Source of the DNA: Furcasterigmium furcatum
Taxonomy: Eukaryota > Ascomycota > Sordariomycetes > Glomerellales > Plectosphaerellaceae
Assembly (NCBI GenBank): GCA_001599815.1
Contig: BCIA01000006.1
Coordinates: 1,180,961 to 1,244,960, forward strand
Length of the DNA: 64,000 bases
Direction: 5' to 3'
Part shown: positions 19,523 through 30,424 of the stretch, piece after piece
Numbering within the stretch: position 1 is the stretch's first letter
Layout of the letters: the number at the start of each line of letters is the position of its first letter
The notes under the pieces: model-generated
What the model was told of the DNA's origin: nothing
The model's input: the letters and a program-made list of their open reading frames with translations, nothing else
The model's database searches: none
Made by a program: the position numbers and the translations under genes

Positions 19523-19855
19523 GTACATGTACTAAAGTCCCATCCATATACCTTGGGTAAACTCGGAATGTCGGAATGAGGGTCGGAATCTGCTCGGATT
19601 CGGAGCTTTCCCCATGCCCCAGATTCTAGCAAATGCGGAGTCCGCAACGGACTCTGGGGTCTTCCCCAGATCCACAAATTATCATCTTTCCGCGACTATG
19701 GATCAGTATGCCGCGTCCATATAACATATAGTATCCTGTACTCTCTCAATCTGGACGCGGTGAAACTGTTCATCTGACTGTAAACGTGGAGCCGTTCATC
19801 TGCTCCCTTCTCTCTTGTGTCTGTTTCCCAGGGCACCATCAACCCAGCCGAAATC
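19523..19855. promoter_or_regulatory. Promoter of the MFS permease with a CGGA cluster
   Basis: Between about 19564 and 19602 there are five CGGA words in one direction (TCGGAATGTCGGAATGAGGG and following). At 19639-19653 there is a perfect inverted repeat AGTCCG-CAA-CGGACT, that is CCG-N3-CGG. Such arrangements are typical of Zn2Cys6 binding. The ATG of the permease is at 19856. Confidence 0.45.
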
Positions 19856-21756
19856 ATGTCGGCCAAGCCTGAAGTGAGCGAAACCGAGAATGGGGAAATC
19901 TCCAACCTCTCCTCCATGGCCGAGCAGGGCCAATCGGCAACTGATAAGTGAGTGTCTGTGGTGTGCTCGAAACGACCACACCAAGTTGAAGCTGACACCA
20001 ACGCGCGCTCCAGGCATGGAGAATCTCTGATTCAGTTTGATCCAGCCGTGGAAGCCAAGCTTCGGCGTAAGATCGACTGGATGATCGTGCCTACGGTTGC
20101 GGTCCTCTACTTGTTCTGTTTCATTGACAGAACAAACATCGGTTTGTGCCCCGACGACCTTCCGAGGGAGAAGCAGATTGAATGCGCGTGCTAACGGTAT
20201 CGTGAAGGTAACGCTCGACTCGCGGGCTTTGAGGAAGATCTTGGTCTCGTCGGCCTTGACTACAACATCGTTCTCTCGGTCTTCTACGTCAGCTATATCC
20301 TCTTCGAAATCCCTGCCAATATCCTCTGTAAATGGATGGGGCCTGGCTGGTTCCTCCCCTTGACGACCACCGGCTTCGGGGTCATGTCCATCCTGACCGG
20401 TCTGGTCACAAATCGGGCAGAGGTGTGTGGTGTTAGATTTGTTCTTGGTATCTTTGAAGCCGGGATGCTGCCGGGAATTGCCTATTATCTATCCCGCTGG
20501 TATCGACGCGCCGAGTTGGTCTTCCGGTTGGCCCTCTACATCGTTACGGCTCCCCTTGCAGGGGCCTTCGGTGGTCTGCTAGCCTCTGCCATTCTTACTC
20601 TTGATGGCTTTGGGAGATTCCATTCCTGGCAGATGATCTTTGGTACGGCGCAACCGTTGCCCCCCTCCTTGCCTTGCGTTTGCTGACCATTATCCCAAAA
20701 ATCAGCCATCGAGGGCATCATGAGTAAGTGGAGCTTGAATGCCATCTTTCTTAAAGAGGGAAATGCTAACAATATGCTTGAATAGCTGTCATCATCGGTC
20801 TGATTGCGTTCTGTAAGTCTCTCCCCCCGCCCACATCCTGGAAACTTCACTGACCTCTATTTCCCCTTGACAGTCACCCTCACTGATCGGCCCGAGACTG
20901 CGCGTTGGCTCTCCCAAGAAGAAAAGGATCTTGCTATTGCCCGCGTAAAGTCGGAAAGACTCGGTACAACACAGGTGCTGGATAAGATGGACATGTCAAA
21001 ACTACTCAGCGGCATCACGAGCCCTGTCACCCTCTCCACGTCGTTCGTCTTTCTTCTCGACAACATCATCGTACAGGGCCTTGCCTTCTTCCTGCCCACG
21101 ATCATCAGGACCATCTACCCGCACTACTCGATCATCTCTCAGCAGCTTCTCACAGTGCCGACCTGGATTGTCGGGGCCATCTGCACTATTATCATCCCAC
21201 TCTACAGCTACCGACTCGATAAGCGTCAAGTTTTCTTCATTGGCGGTGCACCGCTCGTCATGGCCGGATTTGTTATCTTCTTAGCGACAACCAATCCTCA
21301 GGCTCGCTACAGTGCTACCTTCCTCATCGCCACTACGGTCTTCATCTACGGCGCCTTGACAAGCGCGCAGGTCAGCGCCAACGTAGTAAGCGATACAGCA
21401 AGGTCAAGCGCCATCGGATTCAATGGTAAGTCGAGGCACACGTCCTGTGAGCTTTTCTACTGTGCGAAACTCAGGCTGATACTTCTGGGGTTGCAGTCAT
21501 GCTGGGCAACATGGGCGGTCTCGTTGCCACTTGGACATACGTCAAGTGGGATGCTCCGTACTATGCTATTGCCAACGGCGTAAATCTTTCTTCTGCTGGC
21601 TTGATGCTTATTGTCTCGGTGTTGACATATTTCTGGATGATCCGGGACAACAAGAAACGGGAGGATCGGAACGTCGAAGAGGAGCTTGCAGGTTTGTCTG
21701 CGCAGCAGATCCAGGATCTAGACTGGAGGCACCCTGCGTTTAGGTGGTCTCTTTAG
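19856..21756 (+). CDS. MFS permease, allantoate/anion-cation symporter type
   Basis: A 503-residue transporter spliced from seven exons: 19856-19947, 20014-20141, 20208-20642, 20706-20723, 20786-20812, 20874-21425 and 21497-21756. It matches the fungal Dal5-like allantoate permease group: WMIVPTVAVLYLFCFIDRTNIGNARLAG at helix 1, a loop-2/3 region with KWMGPGWFLP, and RFVLGIFEAGMLPGIAYYLS in helix 4. DRPETARWLS opens the central loop and NMGGLVATWTYVKWD marks a late helix. About 12 helices can be counted. Two exons are very small, 18 and 27 nt, inside the helix-6 region. Substrates of this group include allantoate, nicotinate, pantothenate and dipeptides; the one used here cannot be inferred. 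Cytosolic tails are acidic. Confidence 0.92.
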
Positions 21757-22425
21757 ATGGCCCCCGAGCCCTACACGAGAACAAGTCATCGTTCACATCT
21801 GGTTCTGTGTCTTCATCCCATCTACATTCGGTGAGAAGACTGTCTTCAAGCATCCTATAACAAGAAGGGCCATAGGATTCAAGCCGCCCTCCGGGAAACG
21901 AGCTGAAATGCAGCGCGCCCTCGAGCAAGAACCACAGCGTGATGCCCATGCAGGTAGTCAAGCGCCAGATGCAGGCCGTCTCCTAGAACTCGGTGTCGGC
22001 GCCCTAGCCTGGTCAGATTGAGGCAGCGGTCAAGTCAATTACGTGGCAGAGCAGGCAATCTCGAATGAAAGGGGCTGTCGGCAGCCCTACTTCCCTCCCA
22101 ACTCCCAAGTCACTGCTTCTCCTCAGCTCTCACCTACATGTTAACTCACCTATCTGTGAACTCACCTATCTGTCAGCTCATCTATCTGTCAGCTCACCTA
22201 TCTGTCAGCTCCCGTAACTGCCAACTCAACTATCTGTCATGCCCGTCATCTGTCATCTCAACTACCTGCCATTCTGTCACCTCAATCATCTGATATCTCA
22301 ACCGTCTGTCTGTAGTCACCAAAGGGTATCAATCAGCTTGATACCACGCTTCAGACTCGTAAAGCGTCAAGAGCAGAAAAGCCATTTGTGTGCGAGGCTA
22401 TATCTAACCAACTAATCTCCTTATT
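21757..22425. other. Convergent intergenic region with a minisatellite
   Basis: About 670 bp between the permease and the GH16 gene. It holds the 16 bp minisatellite described separately; no gene was seen. Confidence 0.6.
22129..22316. repeat. 16 bp minisatellite
   Basis: About nine tandem units near CTCACCTATCTGTCAG run from 22129 to about 22272. Further degenerate CTGTCA/CTCAA words follow to 22316. Middle units are nearly identical and the ends are decayed, as expected of a slipping array. Confidence 0.85.
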
Positions 22426-23378
22426 TTACCAGGAGTGGTAAACAGCTACATAATCCGCTCTCAGAGTGCCCCCCGATCTCGTACTGCTCCGCGGCGTCTG
22501 CCCACCAAACACACCATTCGGGAACCCGCCACCCATCGCCAGGTTAAGGAGGACAAAGTGGGAGTTGTGCACCGCATCAGACCAGACACTGGGCGGGAGC
22601 TGCGTCTGCCTGACCTCAAAGGTCCGCCGGCCGTCGATAAACCACCGCAAGGCCTCCACGCTGCCAGTCCGGTCGACCTCGAGGGTGTACGTGTGCCAGT
22701 TACCCTGGCAGCGCGAACCGGGACACGAGACCCGACCAGAGCCGATGCCGTTGGGTTCGTTGCACGGCCCGCCGGGGTTCGAGCCGCAGTGTAGGACGTT
22801 CCAGATGCCGTCGATGCCATTGACGCTTTCCATGATGTCAAACTCGCCGACTGAGGGCCAGTTCCTAAATAGATTTGATCTGTCAGGGGTAAAAGAATGC
22901 GACTGGAAAAAAGGGATCCGCACCAGTAGTTCCCCCTGTATCTAGACCCCAGCGTCCAAAAGGCCGCCCAGTATCCAATGCCATCATACGTGCTCACATC
23001 TGGTAGCATTAGTCTTGCCTGTATGCGCATCTTGCCGCCGCGATACGCCAAAAAGTCGCTGCGCCTCGTTTCGATACGGGCGGACGTCCATCTGCCGGAC
23101 CCGTCACGGTGCGCCTGAATCTCCAGCTCTCCATATCCGTTGAGGCGTACGTTTCTCGTGCTGCTTGTGTAGCTCTGGATTTCGCCCGTGCCCCAGTTGG
23201 CGGGACCGCCTGGGTAGCTGGTGCCGGTGTCGATGATCCAGTTAGATGCGCTAGGAAGGGTACCCCCGAAGCCGTCGAAGTCGTCAGCCCAAGTGAGTCT
23301 GTAGCCGTAAATCGAGGGGATGGCGGCTTCGATTGCCGTTGCGCACAGAAGCACGCTCGCTAGAATGTCTCGGCGCAT
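22426..23378 (-). CDS. Secreted GH16 family endo-beta-glucanase
   Basis: A 297-residue protein from exons 23378-22924 and 22864-22426. The first 19 or so residues (MRRDILASVLLCATAIEAA) are a signal peptide. The GH16 catalytic motif is GEFDIMES, with nucleophile Glu159, Asp161 and acid/base Glu164. Other family parts are LTWADDFDGF, WGTGEIQSYTSSTRNV (the strand upstream that shapes the cleft), GGKMRIQARLML and the C-terminal LLNLAMGGGFPNG. It should hydrolyse beta-1,3 or mixed beta-1,3/1,4 glucans outside the cell, for nutrition or wall remodelling; exact linkage cannot be told. No carbohydrate-binding module or GPI signal is visible. The 59 nt intron lies just before the catalytic strand. Confidence 0.92.
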
Positions 23379-24428
23379 GTTTAACCCAAGATACTCTCAG
23401 GGTGGTGTCGATATGTAGCTGTAGTCTGCTGTCGCAAAAGTCTGCACCAAATCGTATGTGTTTCGGCGCTTCTAAGTCATGTCAGACTCTTTGCCGATCG
23501 GACAGAGGCCACGTCCATGTTGATATATAGACAGATACGTGTAGCAAGTTCGCGTCCTTGGACGCGTCGTCTGCAAGCCTCATGAAGGCTGGAATAGCCG
23601 CTACCCTCTTGGCGTGGACAACGAGGCCGCCTTGGTTGTCGCAGCACATGCGCCGAAATGGCGGGGCGATGGGCTGTTATAAGACACCCGAGCATCTGCA
23701 CGAGTTGGATCTCAGAAACACGTTCTTCCACAGAATGCAGTCTCAACTAAAGAATCCTAGCTGAGCACTTCACAAGCTAACTTCTTGACGAACTTCCTGG
23801 GATGCCCCTGAGGTGGCCCTCTCTGGAATGGGGTGGCGCATAGAGGCAGTCCGCAGGCTGCTGGCGCCTGAGACAAAAACGCGAGCGACTCTTCGCCATC
23901 ATCCTTAATCCTGCCGTCCGCATGCCGGTGACGACTGGACGCGTCCTCGGAAGCGGATGTAGCTGGCTGGGCCGCAGGCTGAGTGTCGCGATTTGAAGTT
24001 CTTCATACAGAACAACGACGAAAGAGGCGCCGGACCTAGGCGCTCAGGGGACATATGGCGGCCCTTGATATCACACACAAGCACAACCCTTCCGATACGG
24101 TCTCGTCACGTATTGTATTCATATTGTTACAAGCCATGCAACGCACAGCCGCCCGATGCCTATGCCCTCAGCACCAGCACCGGCTTTTCGCCAGCCTCCT
24201 TCCCCAGCGGGCCAACTCCAGTCCGCTGTCATTCGCTCTCAATGTATACAGGCCAGGCGTCCTCTCCAGATACTCAACGTCACGAGGACAGCTCCCCCCT
24301 CTCCCACTCCATCCTCGCGGGTGCCCAGGCCAGAAAGTGCTTTTCCCCAGCCCCTCTAAAACGAAACACAAAAAAAAACATGTCTACGCGTGCGGTCCAA
24401 ACGCCACCGCGCCCCGGGTAGGAATCAT
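23379..24428. other. Intergenic region between GH16 and INO80
   Basis: About 1 kb that contains the GH16 promoter side and the 3' end of INO80. An A-rich run is at 24367-24378. No gene was recognised. Confidence 0.6.
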
Positions 24429-27400
24429 CTACACGTCGCCGTCCGCGAGGGCCAGCCGCTGCTTCAGTGTCTTGGCCTTCTTACCGCCACCGGTGCGTCG
24501 CTTCTTCGCACCCTTGGCGTCCGGCTCGACCACGGGCGTCGCCGTGCCGGATGCCTGCTTGTCGTCGAAGTTGCCTTCGCCTGTAGTCCGCCAGTCAGTA
24601 TGATGTTCAGAGAGAAAGCAATGAAAAGGGAGACACCCACCTTCGTGATACATCTCGTCCAGGCTGACCCCCTCCGTCCTCTTGCGCTTCCCGCCCTTCT
24701 TCTTCTGCGTCTTGTCGTACTCCCCGCTCTCCAGCATCTCTTTCTCGCGCCGCTCGATCATCTCCGCCTGCTCGTCGTCCGCGAGCCACATGGCAATGTC
24801 GCGGTTCCTGTTCTCCGGCGCCCGGCGGCCAGAGAAGTCGACGCTCGCGCCACCGCCCTGGATGACGACGCGCTGCACCTCCTCCTTCTGCAGCGCGCGT
24901 TTGCGGATCCGCTCCTCGATCGTGCCGCGCGTGATGAGACGGTACACCGTGACCTGCCTCGTCTGGCCCAGTCTGTGCGCGCGGTCCATGGCCTGGGAGT
25001 CGATCGTCGGGTTCCAATCGGAGTCGTAGAAGATGACCGTGTCCGCAGACGTGAGGTTGATGCCGAGACCACCCGCACGAGTCGACAGCAGGAAGATGAA
25101 GATCTCCGGCCGCGTCTGGAAGTCCGCCACCGTGTCGCGACGGTCCTCGAGCTTGGTCGAGCCGTCGAGACGGCAGTACTTGTAGTTGCGGTACGTCAGG
25201 TACTCCTCCATCAGATCGATCATGCGCGTCATCTGGAAGTAGAGCAGCACGCGATGGCCCTCGTTCTTGAGCTTGAACAGCAACTCGTCCAGCTTCGCCA
25301 ACTTGCCGCTGTCCGTAACAAACCGGCGCATTGACGGAACCTCGATGTTGGTGAACTTCTTCTTCTCGCTGTCGGCCTGCGGGTACAGGGCCGGCGTCGG
25401 ATATCGCTCCACGGGCACGTTCTGACGGATGAGCGCCTTCTCCTCGACCGGCGTGGGACCGAACAGCGTCTTGCGGATGGGAATGTTGAACAGGATGTTC
25501 TCCCTCTCGATGCCCGTGCTCGCGCTGTTGCAGCTGACTTCGATGGGAGGCGCCGAGGCACGCGGCCGTCCTGCTATCTCGAGTCTTCCGAGACCAGAGT
25601 CGTTGTACTCGCTGCGCGCCACGTTCATCAGGTTGGCAATGATGCCCTCCTGCGTGATGTCGGCCAGAGGCTTGCGGTTGGTGCGGGCCTTGATTTGGAA
25701 GAGGGCATGTGCGGGTGTGTACTTCTTGTCCTCGGGGTCGTCGTAAGCGATAGTCATGCTGCCGAGACGATCCTTGTGGCCCACGCCAGCGGTGGCGCGA
25801 GCCAGAATGCCTTCGTGACCAGCCTTGGCCACGTCGCCAGCACTCACATCGGCGAACCGCAGCCATGAGAAAGCCTCAGACTCCTTGGTGCTCTCGCGGA
25901 TGTTCTCCGGGGTCCAGATGTTGAACATGTGCTGCAGAGCCTTGTTGCGCCAGCCAGCCTTGACGTTGTCCCGGCCAGGCTTGGTCAGGCGGCCGCCCTC
26001 CGACCACACCAGACGCGGCAGCTCATACTCGATGAGGTTGCGAGTCGAGTAGCCCACGGCCACGTTATTGCCCTCACGGATAAACGACGCAGTCTCGGCG
26101 AAGTAGCCGAACGTGAACGGAGACCTGGTATCGGCACGCTCGAACAGGTCGGGGTGGTTGCACACCTTTCGGAACTGCATGACCAGGTTCATCAGTGTGC
26201 CCGAGTCGTTATCGTCGCCTGTCGTCGCCTTCTCGATGAGGTCCATGATGCTGATCTGGTTGCGCAGGTTGCTGTAGATGGCCCTCTGGCGATAGGTGAG
26301 ATCACAGAAGACGTCCAGCTCAATCTTGTCGCCCAGCTCCTTCTGGACATGCTTCTTGACACGACGCAACATGAACGGCTTGAGGATCATGTGCAATCGC
26401 TTGAGCTGGTCCTCGTTGAGCTTCGTATTGCTCTGCGCGTGCGACTCGATATCCTTGGAGAACCACTCGCTGAACTCGTCGTGCGAGTCGAAGAGCGAGG
26501 GCATGATGAAATGAAGCAGCGCCCACAGCTCCTGCATGTTGTTCTGGATAGGCGTACCCGTGAGAAGCAGACGGTTACGGCAGTGGAAGTTGAGCAGACT
26601 CTTCCATCGCGAACTGGAGGAGCTCTTGATGGCCTGCGCCTCGTCGAGGATCATGTACTGCCATCGCATCTTCTGGAAGTACGCGACGTCGCTAACGACC
26701 AGCTGGTAAGAAGTGACGCAGACATGGAAGTTGGCTTCCTTGCGGTAGGTCGAGTGCTTGCGGTCCCAGAACTTGCGGAGAACCTTGCGGTCGCCGGCGG
26801 TTCCCCAGTACGGCAGGATCTTGAACTCGGGCACGAACTTGCGGATCTCCTGCTCCCAGTTGTGCAGGGTAGACGCAGGGGCGACGACCAGGAAGGGGCC
26901 CCAGATATCGTACTTCTCTGCGAGGTAGGCCATGACGGAGATGGACTGGACAGTCTTGCCGAGACCCATTTCGTCGGCGAGAATGCCGTTGATGCCCTGC
27001 TCGTACAGGTTGGCGAGCCAGTTGAGGCCCTTGAGCTGGTACTCCTTGAGCTGTGCGTTGATGAGCTTGGGCTGCGCGATCTCGACGTCTCCCATGCCGG
27101 CGGGGTTCTGGAAGTTCATCTCGCCCTCCTCGTCCATGCCGGTGTCTTCGTCGTTGAACTCGCGGGCCTTCCTCTGCGCCTCGGCAATAGCGTTTTGCGC
27201 ATTGGCCATGGCGGCCTGGCGCAGCGCCGTCTCGTCCTCGTTGTCGAAGTCGAGATTCTCAAAGTCGGTGACCTTGGAGCCAGCCTTGACCGTTTCATCA
27301 ATGTTCATGTCCTCGTTCTGGGGCGTCTCCTGGTTTTCGGGGGCAATCTCGGGGTTGTCGGTGCTGCGCTCGACCTCGGCCGTTTTGATCTTCTTGCCGA

Positions 27401-30400
27401 TGAAGTGAGAGTACAGCTCGGTCTGCGAGATGAGGAAGTTGAGCTTCCTCTTCTGGCGAGCAGCTTCGCGGTCGGCTTCCTCACGGCGGGCGTTCTCCTG
27501 CTCTTGCTTCTCCGCGGCCTTGCGCAAGTCTCTCTCCTCGCGTTCGTTACGCTTCCAGAAGCCCATCATATCACGCATGACACGCTTGGCGCGTGCCTGC
27601 TGGTCCTTGGTGCCCTTGTTGGTACGCAGTTGCCACCTCTTCGCTTCCTTGGATGCGAGAATGGCCGTCTTCTTGAGGTTCGAGGCCTTGGTCTGGTACG
27701 ACTCAGCGGCGAGCTTGAAGGTCTTGCTGACGTCCTTGCGGGCAAGGTCGCGCCAGATCTGGTCGTAGATCTGGTTGTAGCCCTTGGTGTGGAACTTGGC
27801 GTCCTTGTCGACCTCCTTCTCCTCCTTCTTAGAGGCCTTGGACTCTGAAGGCTCGAGGTTCTCCTTGTCACCGTCGGCCTCGGTGTCGTCGTCCTTCGCC
27901 TTCTTGTCCTTCTTGGACTTCTTCTCCTCCTTGTCCTTGCCCTTGGACTTGTTGATCTTGATGCGGATCTTGGACTCCTCCCTGCTGGGCAGCTCCTCGC
28001 CGGCGTCGAGCGCAGCCTGAGCGGCTTCGGCAGAGTCCTTCTCGGCTTGCTTCTGCTCCTTGGATTTCTTCAGCCGCGTGCCGGTCCGGCCCTTACCCTT
28101 CTTAGTGCTGCCGGGCTCCATGTCGGAAGCGTTGAATGTGGACATGGTTCCGCCTTCGAGGTTGAGTTCGACGTTGCGGGCGGGTCCCTTGATCCCCTTC
28201 TGGAGGATAAGCTTCGTCTGCTGCGCCTTCTTGCTGGCCCTCTCGGCCTCGCGCAGGTACTTGACCCTCTCCGCCTCGTCCTCTGCATTCTCGGCCTTGC
28301 GAAGCGCCGCGTTCTTAGCCTCCATGGTGACGGCCATGGACTTTTCGCGACGGCGCTTCCGCTGCATGTCCTTCTTACGCTCCTTCTCGGCAAAGACCTC
28401 GCGGTCACGGACGTCGGCGAGTGCGTCTTCGTAGTAGATCTCATCGTAGCGACGCTTGCCAGCTTCGGCGACGAAGGCAAGGCGGCTCGTGACCTGCAGG
28501 CCGGTATGATGGCGACGCCTCTCGTTCTGGGACAACTCGATGTCCTTCATGAGGCGGCGACGCTTCTGGCCGTGCTGCAGGAAAAGAGAGGCTTCGATGT
28601 GCAGCTCATCGGCGTTGAGGTCGTCGGCTTTGGCGTCGAGCTTGCCGAGCTGTGTCTGGACCTTCTTCTCGTTCTCGGCAGAAAGAGACTTTTGCTTCGG
28701 CTGGCCGTTGGCCTGTCGCTTGGCGGGCACGCGTGGAGTCGGCGTCTCGCGACCGGCAGAGGCGCGGCGGGCATTCTTAGGGGTGGCCTCGTCTCTGATG
28801 TCGGAGGCACGAGACTTGGACTTTCGTGGCTGCTTAGGCTTCTTCTCCTTGACGACAGGCGTGCTTTCCCGGTCCTTCTCCTTCTTCTCCCTGGAAGTGG
28901 CAGGGCGTGGTGTACTCTCGGCATCGGGCTCGCCAAGCAGGTCGGCAACGCGCTCGGTCTTAACTTTGGGCTCGTCACGAGCGGCGTCGGTGGTAGGCCC
29001 GCGTTCCTCGGGGGCAGGAGAGCGAGGTGGCTTGGAAACGGGCTCGGAGCTTGAGAGAATGTTGGAAAAGGACATTGGGTCGGCAGCACGGCTGGGAGTC
29101 TGTTGAGCGAGGGGGGTCAGCAAGTTTGCATGCGAGGGATGTACGTCGATGGTGCTTACGCTGGCGGCGGCCGCCGGAGCCTTGAGCGGCGAAGTGTCCG
29201 TCTTGGACATGCCGGGCAAGGAGGTACTTGCACCGTTGGATGCACCTGGGGAGACGAAACGCCTGCTGGGGCTGATGGAGCCGAGGGCCGGAGCGTTGGA
29301 GTGGGAGACGGGACTCCGAGGCGCGAAGGTGCTCCGGACGGGGGAGGTGTCGTAGCCGCGGGAACCGTAGTACGAATGACGCGACCGGTCGTGATGATCA
29401 GTCGACTGGGAGTAGCCGTAAGGATCGCGCGGCTGTTTGAAGGCGGATGATTAGTACGTGGTGAAAGGAAACCATTCAAGCAGAAGAAGAAGAATTCCGG
29501 CGATGATCGTGATGGCGGAAGGAAAAGTCGGGATGTGTTGTTTGCCTCGCCAGGGCAGAGTTTGATGGGGACGGAGTAGGAGATGGAGACGAAGAAGGAG
29601 TGTTGTAAGAAAGGGAGAGGTGCGAGGACGGGAAGGTGTCTAAATTTTGGGGACCGTGTACATCCACGGGGGGCGAGGGAATTGGCTGGCGTTGGTTGGG
29701 TTTTGGTGTCATTGAGGGAGGCCGTGAGCAACAAGGGGCCCGGGCCAGTGGAGGAGAGCCGAGAGGAGAGACAGAGCACAATGAACGGGACGGGCAGCAG
29801 CGCTAAAGGAGGCAATTCGCGTCCCACGCAGACGTGGATCGGGAAGAACAAGCAACAATGCAAAAAATGTGGACGTACCTTTGGTGGTGAGCCCGGCTGG
29901 GCAGCGGAGGACGACGCGGGATAACGCGATGCTGCATCCGAGACTCTCCTCTCCCTCGTGGTATCGGTCAGCGGGTCGTAGTGCCTCCCGGAGGAGCTCG
30001 TCGCAGCGGAGGCCGGCTTATCGCGAGGTTCGGGAGGCGGGTAATACGCGCCGCTGGGGGGATGCAGCGGCGAGATGGGCGGAGGAGCGGCCTGGTGGTG
30101 ATGATGTGGCATCGCAGACGAGCCGTAGGGATTCGAGGGATGCGACAGGCCGGCGGGCTGGGCAGGCTGACGAGAGGGCGGCGATCTGTGGCCGTGGGGC
30201 GATGACGAGTAGCCCGAGGGGTGGTGAGGGTGTTGGAAGTCGCCGGTGGTCGGAGATCGCAGGCTGAAGCTCGAGTGGCCGGTGGCCGGCGCTGCTGGGC
30301 CTGGAGCTGCTGGCGGCGGTGCGACGATGGAGGCCAGGTCGTGACGCCTGTCGCGATCCTCGCCCTCGTGCCGCGACGGGGCCTGCAGCACCGTGGAACG

Positions 30401-30424
30401 AAAGTCCTTCGGCGGCTGGTCCAT
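24429..30424 (-). CDS. INO80: INO80 chromatin-remodelling ATPase
   Basis: An 1809-residue Snf2-family ATPase, the motor of the INO80 complex, which slides and edits nucleosomes in transcription and DNA repair. Exons are 30424-29879, 29432-29160, 29099-24641 and 24580-24429. The N-terminal 300 residues are Pro/Ser/His-rich and disordered. A long Lys/Glu-rich helical region follows, then the DBINO domain (about 705-840, including KGYNQIYDQIWRDLARKD). The ATPase core has Walker A DEMGLGKT near 980 and Walker B LDEAQAIKS. It is split by the insertion typical of INO80, and the helicase C half ends DRAHRLGQTRQVTVYRL near 1650. Intron 1 is unusually long at about 446 nt. ATG 30424 opens MDQPPKDFRST and the C-terminus ends KQRLALADGDV. 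Length and order match fungal INO80. Confidence 0.95.

Noticed and set aside
25929..27848. A 639-residue plus-strand frame within INO80
   Set aside because: It is antisense to the DBINO/ATPase exon and consists of low-complexity Val/Leu/Asp repeats, typical of a shadow frame.
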